A DNA stretch of 64,000 bases from Burkholderiaceae bacterium DAT-1 (lineage in GTDB: Bacteria; Pseudomonadota; Gammaproteobacteria; Burkholderiales; Chitinimonadaceae). Each line of letters opens with the position of its first letter. Within the stretch, counting starts at the first letter, position 1. Shown piece by piece: positions 1-9,004 of the stretch. The translations under genes were made by a program, and so were the position numbers. The notes under the pieces were generated by a model that did no database searches, was not told the DNA's origin, and saw nothing but the letters and a program-made list of their open reading frames with translations. The stretch lies in contig JAHRBI010000006.1 of assembly GCA_019084025.1 (NCBI GenBank), forward strand, positions 310,001 through 374,000, written 5' to 3'.

Positions 1-72
1 AAATAGCCAGTTTACGCTGGCATGGAAGTCACACAATCCGATTCATATTGACACATCAGCAAGGTACCCAAG

Positions 73-2727
73 ATGGCTGAGCACTTTGAAGATATCGATC
101 CACAAGAAACCCGCGAGTGGCTGCAAGCACTCGACGGCGTGATCGACGCGGAAGGCCCGCAACGCGCGCATTTCATCATCGAAAAACTGATTGAAGAAGC
201 CAGCGAACGTGGCGCCAATATTCCCTATAGCGCCACCACCAAGTACATTAATACCATTCCGCTGGAAGCTGAACCGCCCTACCCCGGCAACACCACCATC
301 GAGCATAAAATCCGCGCCTATACGCGCTGGAATGCGATGGCTATGGTGGTACAGGCCAATAAGGACACCAATGTCGGCGGTCACATCGCGTCGTTTGCAT
401 CCTCGGCGACATTGTATGACGTGGGCTTCAACCATTTCTGGCATGCTCCAAGCGATACCCACGGCGGTGATCTGATTTTCGTGCAGGGCCACGTGGCGAC
501 CGGTGTGTACTCCCGGGCCTACCTGCTCGGCCGCATCAGCGACGAACAACTGGCCCATTTCCGTCAGGAAGTCGGCGGCAAGGGTCTGTCCTCCTATCCG
601 CATCCATGGCTGATGCCGGATTTCTGGCAGTTCCCGACCGTATCGATGGGTCTGGGGCCGCTGCTGGCGATCTATCAAGCCCGTTTCATGAAGTACATGC
701 AGGATCGTGGCTTTATCAATGCTGCTAACCGCAAGGTCTGGGCCTTCTGCGGCGATGGCGAAATGGACGAGCCGGAATCGCTCGGTGCCATCGGCATGGC
801 TGGCCGTGAAAAGCTCGATAACCTGATCTTTGTGATCAATTGCAATCTGCAGCGCCTGGATGGCCCGGTGCGTGGCAATGGCAAGATCATTCAGGAACTC
901 GAAGGCGAATTCCGTGGTGCAGGCTGGAATGTCATCAAGCTGATCTGGGGTAACAAGTGGGACGCCCTGTTCGCACGGGACAAAAATGGCATCATGGCCA
1001 AGCGCATGGCCGAAATTGTCGACGGCGAATACCAGACCATGAAGGCCAAGGATGGTGCATGGGTGCGCGAGCACTTCTTCAATACGCCGGAACTGAAAGA
1101 GCTGGTCAAGGATTGGTCCGACAAGGACATCTGGGACCTGAACCGTGGCGGCCATGATCCGGCCAAAATTTACGCTGCGTTCAAGGCTGCCAGCGAGTGC
1201 GTGGGTAAGCCAACCGTCATTCTAGCCAAAACCATCAAGGGCTATGGCATGGGTAACGCGGGGGAAGCACAGAACATCACCCACCAGCAGAAAAAGATGG
1301 ATATCGACTCCATCCGCCAGTTCCGCGATCGCTTCGATCTGCCGGTGCCGGATGATCAGCTGGAAAAAGTACCCTTCATCAAGTTCGAGGAAGGTTCGGC
1401 TGAACTGAATTACATGCGCGATCACCGCATGAATCTCGGTGGCTACCTGCCGCAGCGCCGTCGTACTGCCTATCCGCTGGAAATTCCGGCGCTGTCGTCC
1501 TTCGAGTCACTGCTCAAGGGCTCGGGTGCAGGCCGTGAGTACTCCACCACGATGGCTTTTGTGCGTCTACTCACACAATTGTTGAAAGACAAGAACATCG
1601 GCAAGCACATCGTGCCGATCGTGCCGGACGAATCGCGTACCTTCGGTATGGAAGGTCTGTTCCGTCAGGTGGGTATCTGGAATCAGGAAGGTCAGAAATA
1701 CATCCCGCAGGATGCTGATCAGCTGATGTTCTACAAAGAATCCAAGGACGGCCAGATCCTGCAGGAGGGCATTAACGAAGCCGGTGGCATGTGTGACTGG
1801 ATTGCCGCCGGTACGGCCTACAGCACACACGGCGTGCCGATGATTCCGTTCTACATCTACTATTCGATGTTTGGCTTCCAGCGCGTTGGCGATCTGGCCT
1901 GGCTGGCAGGCGACATGCGTACACGCGGCTTCCTGCTGGGCGGCACTGCTGGCCGGACCACGCTGAATGGCGAAGGTCTGCAGCACGAAGACGGTCACTC
2001 GCACATGCTGTCCGCCACCATCCCGAACTGTATCAGCTACGATCCGACCTTCGGTTACGAAGTCGCCGTGGTGGTGCAGGATGGTATGCGCCGCATGTAT
2101 GCCGAACAGGAAGATGTCTACTACTACCTCACCCTGATGAACGAAAACTACGAGCACCCGGCGATGCCGGAAGGCGCGGAAGCCGGCATCATCAAGGGGA
2201 TGTACAGCTTCAGGAAGGCGGATGCAGGCGACCTGCGCGTGCAGCTGCTGGGCTCCGGCACAATCTTCAATGAAGTCATTGCTGCCGCATCTCTGCTCAA
2301 GGATGACTGGGGTGTGCAGGCCGATCTGTGGAGCTGCCCAAGCTTTACTGAACTGGCTCGCGAAGGCATGGCTGTCGAGCGTGAAAACATGCTCAACGCA
2401 GCAGCCGAACCCAAGCAGGCCTATGTCACAGCCCAGCTGGCGTCGACCTCCGGGCCGATCATTGCCGCCACCGACTACATGCGTGCCTTTGCGGAACAGA
2501 TCCGCGCCTATGTACCACGCAAATACGTGGTGCTGGGTACCGATGGCTTTGGCCGTTCGGACACCCGCGAGCAGCTGCGCAGCCATTTCGAAGTGAACCG
2601 TCACTACGTTGTGGTCGCCGCACTCAAGGCACTGGCAGACGAAGGCAAGCTGTCGCGCGCCAAGGTTGCTGAAGCGATCGCCAAGTACGGCATCGATGTG
2701 AGCAAGCCTGCCCCCTGGACTGTCTAA
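73..2727 (+). CDS. aceE: Pyruvate dehydrogenase E1 component, homodimeric type
   Basis: This 884-residue protein is the thiamine-diphosphate-dependent E1 that decarboxylates pyruvate and acetylates the lipoyl groups of E2 in the cytoplasmic pyruvate dehydrogenase complex. The length matches the single-chain proteobacterial AceE. The ThDP/Mg motif GDGEMDEPES starts at residue 227 and ends in the expected NCN triplet, followed by the LQRLDGPV signature. An AAGG ribosome site lies about 9 bases before the ATG. It heads the aceE-aceF-lpdA operon; the gap to aceF is 66 bases and holds an inverted repeat. The promoter lies mostly outside the window. The identification is secure. Confidence 0.98.
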   Translation: MAEHFEDIDPQETREWLQALDGVIDAEGPQRAHFIIEKLIEEASERGANIPYSATTKYINTIPLEAEPPYPGNTTIEHKIRAYTRWNAMAMVVQANKDTNVGGHIASFASSATLYDVGFNHFWHAPSDTHGGDLIFVQGHVATGVYSRAYLLGRISDEQLAHFRQEVGGKGLSSYPHPWLMPDFWQFPTVSMGLGPLLAIYQARFMKYMQDRGFINAANRKVWAFCGDGEMDEPESLGAIGMAGREKLDNLIFVINCNLQRLDGPVRGNGKIIQELEGEFRGAGWNVIKLIWGNKWDALFARDKNGIMAKRMAEIVDGEYQTMKAKDGAWVREHFFNTPELKELVKDWSDKDIWDLNRGGHDPAKIYAAFKAASECVGKPTVILAKTIKGYGMGNAGEAQNITHQQKKMDIDSIRQFRDRFDLPVPDDQLEKVPFIKFEEGSAELNYMRDHRMNLGGYLPQRRRTAYPLEIPALSSFESLLKGSGAGREYSTTMAFVRLLTQLLKDKNIGKHIVPIVPDESRTFGMEGLFRQVGIWNQEGQKYIPQDADQLMFYKESKDGQILQEGINEAGGMCDWIAAGTAYSTHGVPMIPFYIYYSMFGFQRVGDLAWLAGDMRTRGFLLGGTAGRTTLNGEGLQHEDGHSHMLSATIPNCISYDPTFGYEVAVVVQDGMRRMYAEQEDVYYYLTLMNENYEHPAMPEGAEAGIIKGMYSFRKADAGDLRVQLLGSGTIFNEVIAAASLLKDDWGVQADLWSCPSFTELAREGMAVERENMLNAAAEPKQAYVTAQLASTSGPIIAATDYMRAFAEQIRAYVPRKYVVLGTDGFGRSDTREQLRSHFEVNRHYVVVAALKALADEGKLSRAKVAEAIAKYGIDVSKPAPWTV

Positions 2728-2738
2728 ATAGTGAGAGC

Positions 2739-2776
2739 GGTGAATCGTGAATAGCAATAGTCATTCACGATTCACC
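2739..2776. repeat. Intergenic inverted repeat, GTGAA/TTCAC type (copy 1)
   Basis: A perfect 14-bp inverted repeat (GGTGAATCGTGAAT at 2739-2752, its complement at 2763-2776) with a 10-base loop fills the aceE-aceF gap. No T-run follows, so it is not a typical terminator. It ends just before the aceF ribosome site and could be an mRNA-processing or stability hairpin. Similar GTGAA-rich palindromes occur in the next two gaps of this operon and near 39.4 kb. Confidence 0.8.
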
Positions 2777-2793
2777 TTCCACGAGGAATTGAG

Positions 2794-4443
2794 ATGAGCA
2801 ATCAAATCGAATTGAAAGTTCCGGACATCGGCGACTACAAGGATGTCGAAGTCATCGAAGTGTTCGTGAAAGTGGGCGCGCAGGTTGCCAAGGATGAGTC
2901 GCTGATCACGCTGGAAACCGACAAGGCCACCATGGAAGTGCCAGCGTCGCACGCCGGTATCATCAAGGAAGTGCGCATCAAGCTGGGCGACAAGGTGTCC
3001 GAAGGCTCGATCGTCGCAATCATCGAGGCCGAAGGTGCGAATGTATCTGCTGCACCGGCCCCCTCCCCGGCGCCAGTCGCAGCCCCGGCACCCGCTGCAG
3101 TTGCGCCAGCCATTGCAGCAACCGCACCCGTCGCTGCGCCGGCTACATTGGGCAATATCGACGTCAAAGTCCCGGATATCGGTGACTACAAGGGCGTGGA
3201 TGTGATCGAGGTGCTGGTCAAGGTGGGCGATACCGTCAAAAAGGACGACTCGCTGATCACGCTGGAAACCGACAAGGCCACCATGGAAGTGCCGGCTACG
3301 CATGACGGCGTGGTGCAGGCTGTTCTGGTGAAGGTGGGCGACAAAGTCAGTGAGGGTGTGGCGATTGTGACGCTCGCCGCACAAGGTGCTGCCGCTGCTG
3401 CACCTGCCCCGGCTGCTGCACCCGTGTCGACTCCAGCGCCTATCGCTGCGCCGACACCTGCCGCGAAAGCTGCACCGGTCGTACCTGCACCTGCCGCCAC
3501 AGTCGACGCTGCTGGCTTCAAAGCTGCTCACGCCAGCCCGTCCGTGCGCAAGTTCGCCCGCGAGCTGGGTGTTGACCTGAGTCGCGTGAAGGGCTCCGGC
3601 CCCAAGGGTCGTATCGTCAATGAAGACGTGCAAGCCTTCGTGAAATCCGTGATGAGCGGCGCAATCGCTGCCGCCGCTTCGCCTGCACCGACCAATGGCT
3701 CCGGCGTGGGTCTGGACCTGCTGCCATGGCCGAAAGTCGACTTCGCCAAGTTCGGCCCGATCGAAACCAAGCCGCTCAGCCGCATCAAGAAAATTTCCGG
3801 TGCCAATCTGTCGCGCAACTGGGTGATGATTCCACATGTGACCCAGTTTGACGAAGCCGATATCACCGATATGGAAGCCTTCCGCAAGGAGATGGGCGAA
3901 GAGCTGAAGAAGCAGAATCTGAAGATCACGCCGCTGGCTTTCATCATCAAGGCCGTCGTCGCCGCACTGAAGAAGTTCCCGGAATTCAACGCCAGCCTCG
4001 ATGGCGACAATCTGGTGCTGAAGCAGTATTTCCACATCGGCTTTGCGGCTGATACGCCAAATGGCCTGGTGGTACCGGTGATTCGTGATGCGGACAAAAA
4101 GTCCCTGATCGAAATCGCCACCGAAACTGGCGCACTGGCCGCCAAGGCTCGCGATGGCAAGCTGGCACCGGCAGATATGCAGGGTGGCTGCTTCTCCATT
4201 TCCAGTCTGGGTGGCGTAGGTGGAACGGCCTTTACGCCGATCGTCAATGCACCTGAAGTGGCGATTCTGGGCGTGTCCAAGTCCGGCATCAAGCCAGTGT
4301 GGAACGGCCGCGAATTTGCGCCGCGCCTGATGCTTCCGCTGTCGCTGTCCTACGATCACCGCGTGATCGATGGCGCATCCGCTGCGCGCTTCACCACCTA
4401 CCTCACCCAGGTACTGGGCGATATTCGCCGCTTAATGCTGTAA
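2794..4443 (+). CDS. aceF: Dihydrolipoamide acetyltransferase (E2), two lipoyl domains
   Basis: This 549-residue protein is the E2 core of pyruvate dehydrogenase, transferring acetyl groups from lipoamide to CoA. It has two N-terminal lipoyl domains with ETDKATMEVP motifs whose lipoylated lysines are K44 and K161. Each is followed by an Ala/Pro-rich swinging linker. A peripheral subunit-binding domain lies at about 245-282 (SVRKFARELG). The catalytic domain contains DHRVIDG with active-site His522. AGGA lies about 7 bases upstream of the ATG. The first lipoyl domain is almost identical to that fused to LpdA downstream. E. coli AceF has three lipoyl domains; this one has two plus the extra one on Lpd. 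Confidence 0.98.
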   Translation: MSNQIELKVPDIGDYKDVEVIEVFVKVGAQVAKDESLITLETDKATMEVPASHAGIIKEVRIKLGDKVSEGSIVAIIEAEGANVSAAPAPSPAPVAAPAPAAVAPAIAATAPVAAPATLGNIDVKVPDIGDYKGVDVIEVLVKVGDTVKKDDSLITLETDKATMEVPATHDGVVQAVLVKVGDKVSEGVAIVTLAAQGAAAAAPAPAAAPVSTPAPIAAPTPAAKAAPVVPAPAATVDAAGFKAAHASPSVRKFARELGVDLSRVKGSGPKGRIVNEDVQAFVKSVMSGAIAAAASPAPTNGSGVGLDLLPWPKVDFAKFGPIETKPLSRIKKISGANLSRNWVMIPHVTQFDEADITDMEAFRKEMGEELKKQNLKITPLAFIIKAVVAALKKFPEFNASLDGDNLVLKQYFHIGFAADTPNGLVVPVIRDADKKSLIEIATETGALAAKARDGKLAPADMQGGCFSISSLGGVGGTAFTPIVNAPEVAILGVSKSGIKPVWNGREFAPRLMLPLSLSYDHRVIDGASAARFTTYLTQVLGDIRRLML

Positions 4444-4448
4444 AGCTT

Positions 4449-4534
4449 GTGAAACGTGAAATGTGAGAAGTGAAATGTGGGGTTGCCTGACCACGTTTCA
4501 CCGCCGCGAAGCGGCATCACGTTTCACATTTCAC
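4449..4534. repeat. Intergenic inverted repeat, GTGAA/TTCAC type (copy 2)
   Basis: The aceF-GST gap is nearly filled by alternating GTGAAACGTG and GTGAAATGTG units at 4449-4479 facing CACGTTTCAC (4492-4501 and 4518-4527) and CACATTTCAC (4525-4534). A small GCCGC/GCGGC hairpin sits between the right-hand arms. Several alternative pairings are possible. There is no T-run, so termination is unlikely within this operon. Confidence 0.75.
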
Positions 4535-4550
4535 TCCGAAAGGAAAAGAC

Positions 4551-5192
4551 ATGCTGCAGCTGTGCTATAGCCCGAGTACTGCCTCCATGATTCCGCATCT
4601 GCTGCTGGAAGAAATGGGTGTGCCGTTCGAGCTGAAGACATTCGATACGGGCGACAAGGCGCACAAATCGGCCGAATACCTGAAGCTGAATCCGAACGGT
4701 CTGATCCCGGCGCTGATTGATGGCGATCTGGTGATCTACGAAACAGCCGCCATTCTGATGCACCTGCTGGATGCGCATCCGGATAGCGGTCTGATTCCGC
4801 CCATCCGCACCCACGCACGAGCGCACTTCTACAAGTGGCTGATGTGGCTGACCAATACCCTGCAAGCGTCGCTGATTCTGCATTTCTATCCGGAACGCTG
4901 GGCAGAAGATGCCAGCTCGATCGATCAGGTCAAGGATCATGCCACCCGCAAGGTGCATACCTTGCTGGATCAGATTGATGCCGAAATCGCCCGCAATGGG
5001 GATCAGTGGTTTAGTGGCTCGGAATACAGCGCACTGGATGTCTATGTGTTCACGCTTTGCCGCTGGACGCGCCGCTTCGAGCGTCCTGCTCGCAGCTGGC
5101 CGCATATCGGACCGTATTTGCAGCGCGTACATGCGCGTGCGGCGACACAGACTGTGTTTGCGCGCGAAGAGATCGTCGAGCCCTGGTATTAA
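4551..5192 (+). CDS. Glutathione S-transferase family protein
   Basis: This 213-residue protein has GST architecture: an N-terminal thioredoxin fold at about 1-80 (LCYSPSTASMIPHLLLEE, then NPNGLIPALI and the YETAAIL segment that binds the glutathione glutamyl moiety) and an all-helical C-terminal half. Ser/Thr near residue 10 could be the activating residue. AAAGGAAAAG lies directly before the ATG. It sits between aceF and lpdA, so it is probably co-transcribed with the pyruvate dehydrogenase genes. No substrate can be named from sequence. A role in thiol protection of the lipoyl complex is possible but speculative. Confidence 0.9.
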   Translation: MLQLCYSPSTASMIPHLLLEEMGVPFELKTFDTGDKAHKSAEYLKLNPNGLIPALIDGDLVIYETAAILMHLLDAHPDSGLIPPIRTHARAHFYKWLMWLTNTLQASLILHFYPERWAEDASSIDQVKDHATRKVHTLLDQIDAEIARNGDQWFSGSEYSALDVYVFTLCRWTRRFERPARSWPHIGPYLQRVHARAATQTVFAREEIVEPWY

Positions 5193-5194
5193 TT

Positions 5195-5285
5195 TGTGAG
5201 GTGTAAGGCGTAAGGAGTGAGGTATTTCGTTTCGCTGAATTGATCAAGCAACCACGCCTCCTCACCCCTCACCCTTCACACCTTC
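5195..5285. repeat. Intergenic inverted repeat, GTGAGG/CCTCAC type (copy 3)
   Basis: The gap before lpdA holds a purine-rich arm with GTGAGG, GTAAGG and GAGTGAGG units (5195-5221). A pyrimidine-rich complementary arm with CCTCCTCACC, CCCTCACCC and TTCACACC units lies at 5253-5282. The pairing is imperfect. The layout mirrors the two preceding gaps although the unit sequence has drifted from GTGAA to GTGAGG. Confidence 0.6.
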
Positions 5286-5300
5286 CACTAAGGACTAAAC

Positions 5301-7079
5301 ATGAGTCAAACCATCGAACTGAAGGTCCCGGATATCGGTGACTACAAAGATGTGGAAATCATCGAAGTGTTTGTCAAGGCTGGCGACAGCGTCAAAAAGG
5401 ACGAATCGCTGATCACACTGGAAACAGACAAAGCCACGATGGAAGTGCCTGCGTCACATGCTGGTGTCGTGAAGGAAGTGCGCATCAAGCTGGGAGACAA
5501 GGTGTCTGAAGGGTCCATTGTTGCGGTCATCGAGTCTGCTGCAAGTGCAACTGCCTCCGCCGCTGCACCCACTCCGACACCGGCCGCAACTTCCGCTCCG
5601 GCTGCCTCCCCGGCCCCGCAGGCAGCCAGCTTTGGTGGCAACAGCGATGGCGAATACGATGTGCTGGTACTGGGCGCTGGCCCCGGCGGTTATTCCGCTG
5701 CATTCCGCGCCGCAGATCTGGGCCTGAAGGTTGTACTGGTCGAGCGTTACTCGACGCTGGGTGGCGTGTGCCTGAACGTAGGATGCATTCCGTCCAAGGC
5801 GCTGCTGCATAACGCCGCCGTCATCGATGAAGTCCGCCATCTGGCCGCCAACGGGATCAAATATCCCGAGCCGGAAATCGACATCGACATGCTGCGTGGC
5901 TACAAGGAAAAGGTGATCGGCAAGCTGACCTCGGGTCTGGCTGGCATGGCCAAGGCACGCAAGGTGGATGTCGTGCGTGGCGTCGGCAGCTTTATCGATC
6001 CGCATCATGTCGAAGTTCAGCTCACTTCTGGCGACGGCAGCGATACCACCGGCCAGAAGAAGGTTCTGAAGTTCAAACAGGCCATCATCGCCGCTGGTTC
6101 GCGCGTGGTGAAGCTGCCCTTCATTCCGGAAGATCCACGGATTGTGGACAGCACAGGCGCACTGCAACTCGCCTCCGTGCCGAAGAAGATGCTGGTGATT
6201 GGCGGCGGCATTATCGGTCTGGAAATGGGTACGGTGTACTCCACACTGGGCGCGCGTCTTGATGTCGTGGAAATGATGGATGGCCTGATGCAGGGCGCGG
6301 ATCGCGATCTGGTCAAGGTCTGGCAGAAGGTGAATGCACACCGTTTCGACAACATCATGCTGAAGACCAAAACGGTTGCCGTCGAGCCGAAGGCAGACGG
6401 CGTCTATGTCACCTTCGAGGGCGAGCAAGCCCCGAAGGAGCCGCAGCGCTACGATCTGGTGCTGGTGGCTGCAGGCCGCGCACCCAATGGCAAGCTGATC
6501 GGCGCGGAAAAAGCCGGTGTGGTAGTGAACGAGCGCGGCTTTATTCCGGTCGACAACCAGATGCGCACCAATGTGCCACACATCTTCGCCATTGGCGATA
6601 TCGTCGGTCAGCCAATGCTGGCACACAAGGCTGTGCATGAAGCCCATGTTGCCGCCGAAGTCGCCGCAGGCCACAAGGCATTCTTCGATGCACGGGTGAT
6701 TCCGGGTGTGGCCTACACCGATCCGGAAGTGGCCTGGGTAGGTGTGACAGAAGATGAAGCCAAGAAGAATGGCATCAAAATCGAAAAGTCGGTCTTCCCG
6801 TGGGCGGCATCCGGTCGTGCCATTGCCAATGGCCGCGACGAAGGCTTCACCAAGCTGATTTTCGATGCCGAAACGCATCGACTGATCGGTGGCGCGATTG
6901 TCGGTACGCACGCGGGCGATATGCTGGGCGAAATCTGTCTGGCTATCGAAATGGGCTGTGATCCGACCGATATCGGCAAAACCATCCATGCACACCCGAC
7001 ACTGGGTGAGTCGATTGGCTTGGCGGCCGAAGTATTCGAAGGGGCGTGTACCGATTTGCCGCCGCAGAAAAAGCGCTAA
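5301..7079 (+). CDS. lpdA: Dihydrolipoamide dehydrogenase (E3) with N-terminal lipoyl domain
   Basis: This 592-residue flavoprotein reoxidises dihydrolipoamide with NAD+ in the pyruvate dehydrogenase complex. Residues 1-80 form a lipoyl domain (K44 in ETDKATMEVP) joined by an Ala/Pro linker to a full E3 of about 470 residues. The FAD motif GAGPGGYSAAF is near 130. The redox disulfide is Cys157-Cys162 (GGVCLNVGCIPSK). The NAD motif is GGGIIGLEMG, and the His565-Glu570 catalytic pair lies in HPTLGES. The lipoyl-E3 fusion is known from Neisseria-type complexes. It ends the operon, and an intrinsic terminator follows 21 bases after the stop. Confidence 0.97.
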   Translation: MSQTIELKVPDIGDYKDVEIIEVFVKAGDSVKKDESLITLETDKATMEVPASHAGVVKEVRIKLGDKVSEGSIVAVIESAASATASAAAPTPTPAATSAPAASPAPQAASFGGNSDGEYDVLVLGAGPGGYSAAFRAADLGLKVVLVERYSTLGGVCLNVGCIPSKALLHNAAVIDEVRHLAANGIKYPEPEIDIDMLRGYKEKVIGKLTSGLAGMAKARKVDVVRGVGSFIDPHHVEVQLTSGDGSDTTGQKKVLKFKQAIIAAGSRVVKLPFIPEDPRIVDSTGALQLASVPKKMLVIGGGIIGLEMGTVYSTLGARLDVVEMMDGLMQGADRDLVKVWQKVNAHRFDNIMLKTKTVAVEPKADGVYVTFEGEQAPKEPQRYDLVLVAAGRAPNGKLIGAEKAGVVVNERGFIPVDNQMRTNVPHIFAIGDIVGQPMLAHKAVHEAHVAAEVAAGHKAFFDARVIPGVAYTDPEVAWVGVTEDEAKKNGIKIEKSVFPWAASGRAIANGRDEGFTKLIFDAETHRLIGGAIVGTHAGDMLGEICLAIEMGCDPTDIGKTIHAHPTLGESIGLAAEVFEGACTDLPPQKKR

Positions 7080-7100
7080 TCACATCTCGCTTCAGGCTAT

Positions 7101-7132
7101 AACGGGTCAGACGCTGTCTGGCCCGTTTTTTT
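7101..7132 (+). terminator. Intrinsic terminator of the aceEF-lpdA operon
   Basis: AACGGGTCAGAC (7101-7112) pairs with GTCTGGCCCGTT (7116-7127) across a 3-base loop with one G-T pair. A run of seven T follows. The position just after lpdA fits the operon end. Confidence 0.93.
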
Positions 7133-7292
7133 GCTAGTTCGCTTCAGGTAAAGAACTGCAAATCACGCCTGAATAATCAAGGGACATAAACCACACCAAG
7201 TGCACAATACTATGGCGCTGCAAGTAGACGATATAAAATGCCGTCTGCATGATAGGCACAATACAGAATAAAACAGCACAAAGGATTTCGGC

Positions 7293-8900
7293 TTGAGCTC
7301 CGTACCCCACACCCCGGCAGATGCCGCAGTAGCGTCTGACAAGCTTCCCCGCCAGATTGGCTATATCGTCGCCAACGAAGGATGCGAACGTTTCAGCTTT
7401 TACGGCATGCGCAATATTCTCACCGTGTTTCTGATGACCAGCTTGCTGATGGCTGTCCCGGAAGACATGCGCAAGTCAGAAGCCAAAGAAGTTTTCCATA
7501 CCTTTGTGATCGGTGTGTATTTCTTTCCGCTGCTCGGCGGCTGGCTGGCCGATCGTTTCTTTGGCAAGTACAACACTATCTTCTGGATGAGCCTGATTTA
7601 CTGCGCAGGTCACGCCTGCCTGGCCATCTTCGAACATAGTGTAAACGGCTTCTTTACCGGGCTGTTTCTCATCGCGTTTGGCTCAGGGGGGATCAAGCCT
7701 CTGGTCAGCGGCTTTGTGGGCGACCAGTTTGATAAAAGTACCCGTCATCTGGCACGTCGTGTATTCGATGCCTTTTACTGGATTATCAACTTTGGTTCGT
7801 TCTTTGCATCCTTGCTGATGCCTTTCCTGCTCAAACATTACGGTGCCAGTGTGGCATTCGGTATTCCGGGCATACTGATGGGGATCGCCACCCTGATCCT
7901 GTGGGCGGGTCGCCATACGTATATTCACATTCCGCCCAAGGGCAAGGATCCGGACAGTTTTCTGGCTATTGCCCGCACAGCGCTGTTTGCTCGCACCGAT
8001 GTATCCGGCAATATGCGCTTCCGCAAGGGTCTGCTAATCGCCAGTATCGGTACGACACTTGCCGTGCTGTGCCTGGCCTGCTCGGTCAGCACTACGCTTG
8101 ATCTGGCGCTGCCACAACTGGATTTCGTCAAAGCATTCTGTCTGGCGCTGGTGGTGTTCATGGCATTTTCCGGCTGGGGCGTGTGGATGCAGCTGGATCG
8201 CACCGAACGCAAGCACGAACGACAGGCTATCGAGGGCGTACGCTCGGTTTTGCGTCTGCTGATTCTGTTCGCGCTGGTGACGCCGTTTTATTCGCTGTTT
8301 GATCAGAAGGCGTCTACCTGGATCATTCAGGCCAACGATATGGTCAAGCCCGACTGGTTCGAGCCTTCGCAGATGCAGTCGCTTAATCCGCTGCTGGTGA
8401 TGCTGCTGATCCCCTTCAATAACTTTGTGCTGTTTCCGATGCTGGAATCATTCGGCCTCAAGGTCACACCGCTGCGCCGCATGGGTGCTGGGATTGCGAT
8501 TGCCGGTTTGGCGTGGATCGTGATCGGGATGATTCAGTTGTCGATGGATGAAGGCAAGGCCATGCATATTGCCTGGCAAATTCTGCCCTACTTTATCCTG
8601 ACGACCGGTGAAGTACTGGTGTCGGCCACCGGTCTTGAATTCGCCTATAGTCAGGCGCCGCTGTCCATGAAAGGTACCATCAATAGTTTCTGGAATCTAA
8701 CCACCACGATTGGCAATCTGTGGGTGCTACTGAGCAATCACACCGTACAAAGCAAAGGTGTGATCAACTATATCGGCACCACTGGCCTGAGTGTGTCGGC
8801 CTTCCAGATGTTTTTCTTTGCAGGATTCGCACTGGTCGCCGCAGCCTTATTTGCGCTATATGCCCGCAGTTATAAGGTGCTCAACAATTATCGCGATTAA
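7293..8900 (+). CDS. Proton-dependent oligopeptide transporter (POT/PTR2 family, MFS)
   Basis: This 535-residue inner-membrane protein imports di- or tripeptides with protons. The first helix carries the POT motif E-x-x-E-R-F-x-x-Y (EGCERFSFY, residues about 29-37), which couples proton and substrate movement. It is followed by GGWLADRFFGKY and the helix-5 motif FYWIINFGSF. About 12 to 14 hydrophobic segments span the protein. The TTG start at 7293 is supported by AAGGA seven bases upstream; no better ATG lies in frame near it. It is a single gene between a terminator and a convergent pair. Substrate range cannot be told from sequence. Confidence 0.92.
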   Translation: MSSVPHTPADAAVASDKLPRQIGYIVANEGCERFSFYGMRNILTVFLMTSLLMAVPEDMRKSEAKEVFHTFVIGVYFFPLLGGWLADRFFGKYNTIFWMSLIYCAGHACLAIFEHSVNGFFTGLFLIAFGSGGIKPLVSGFVGDQFDKSTRHLARRVFDAFYWIINFGSFFASLLMPFLLKHYGASVAFGIPGILMGIATLILWAGRHTYIHIPPKGKDPDSFLAIARTALFARTDVSGNMRFRKGLLIASIGTTLAVLCLACSVSTTLDLALPQLDFVKAFCLALVVFMAFSGWGVWMQLDRTERKHERQAIEGVRSVLRLLILFALVTPFYSLFDQKASTWIIQANDMVKPDWFEPSQMQSLNPLLVMLLIPFNNFVLFPMLESFGLKVTPLRRMGAGIAIAGLAWIVIGMIQLSMDEGKAMHIAWQILPYFILTTGEVLVSATGLEFAYSQAPLSMKGTINSFWNLTTTIGNLWVLLSNHTVQSKGVINYIGTTGLSVSAFQMFFFAGFALVAAALFALYARSYKVLNNYRD

Positions 8901-8943
8901 GCAGGGGGTGGCTAAGCAGCCAATACCCTTTCTTTACTGTTAA

Positions 8944-8976
8944 AACGTGCCGTCGGACAAACAAAGACGGCACGTT
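8944..8976 (-). terminator. Terminator hairpin between convergent genes
   Basis: AACGTGCCGTC (8944-8954) and GACGGCACGTT (8966-8976) form an 11-bp stem with an 11-base loop. On the minus strand TTTT follows, so it best serves the minus-strand pair ending at 9005. It may also help end the transporter transcript. Confidence 0.7.
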
Positions 8977-9004
8977 CAACAGGCGCCCTTCTTACACGCA
9001 CCGG

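Noticed and set aside
2761-4359. 532-codon open frame on the minus strand opposite aceF
   Set aside because: Shadow of the strongly biased codon use of aceF. The translation is His/Arg/Gly-rich without any domain, and it has no ribosome site.
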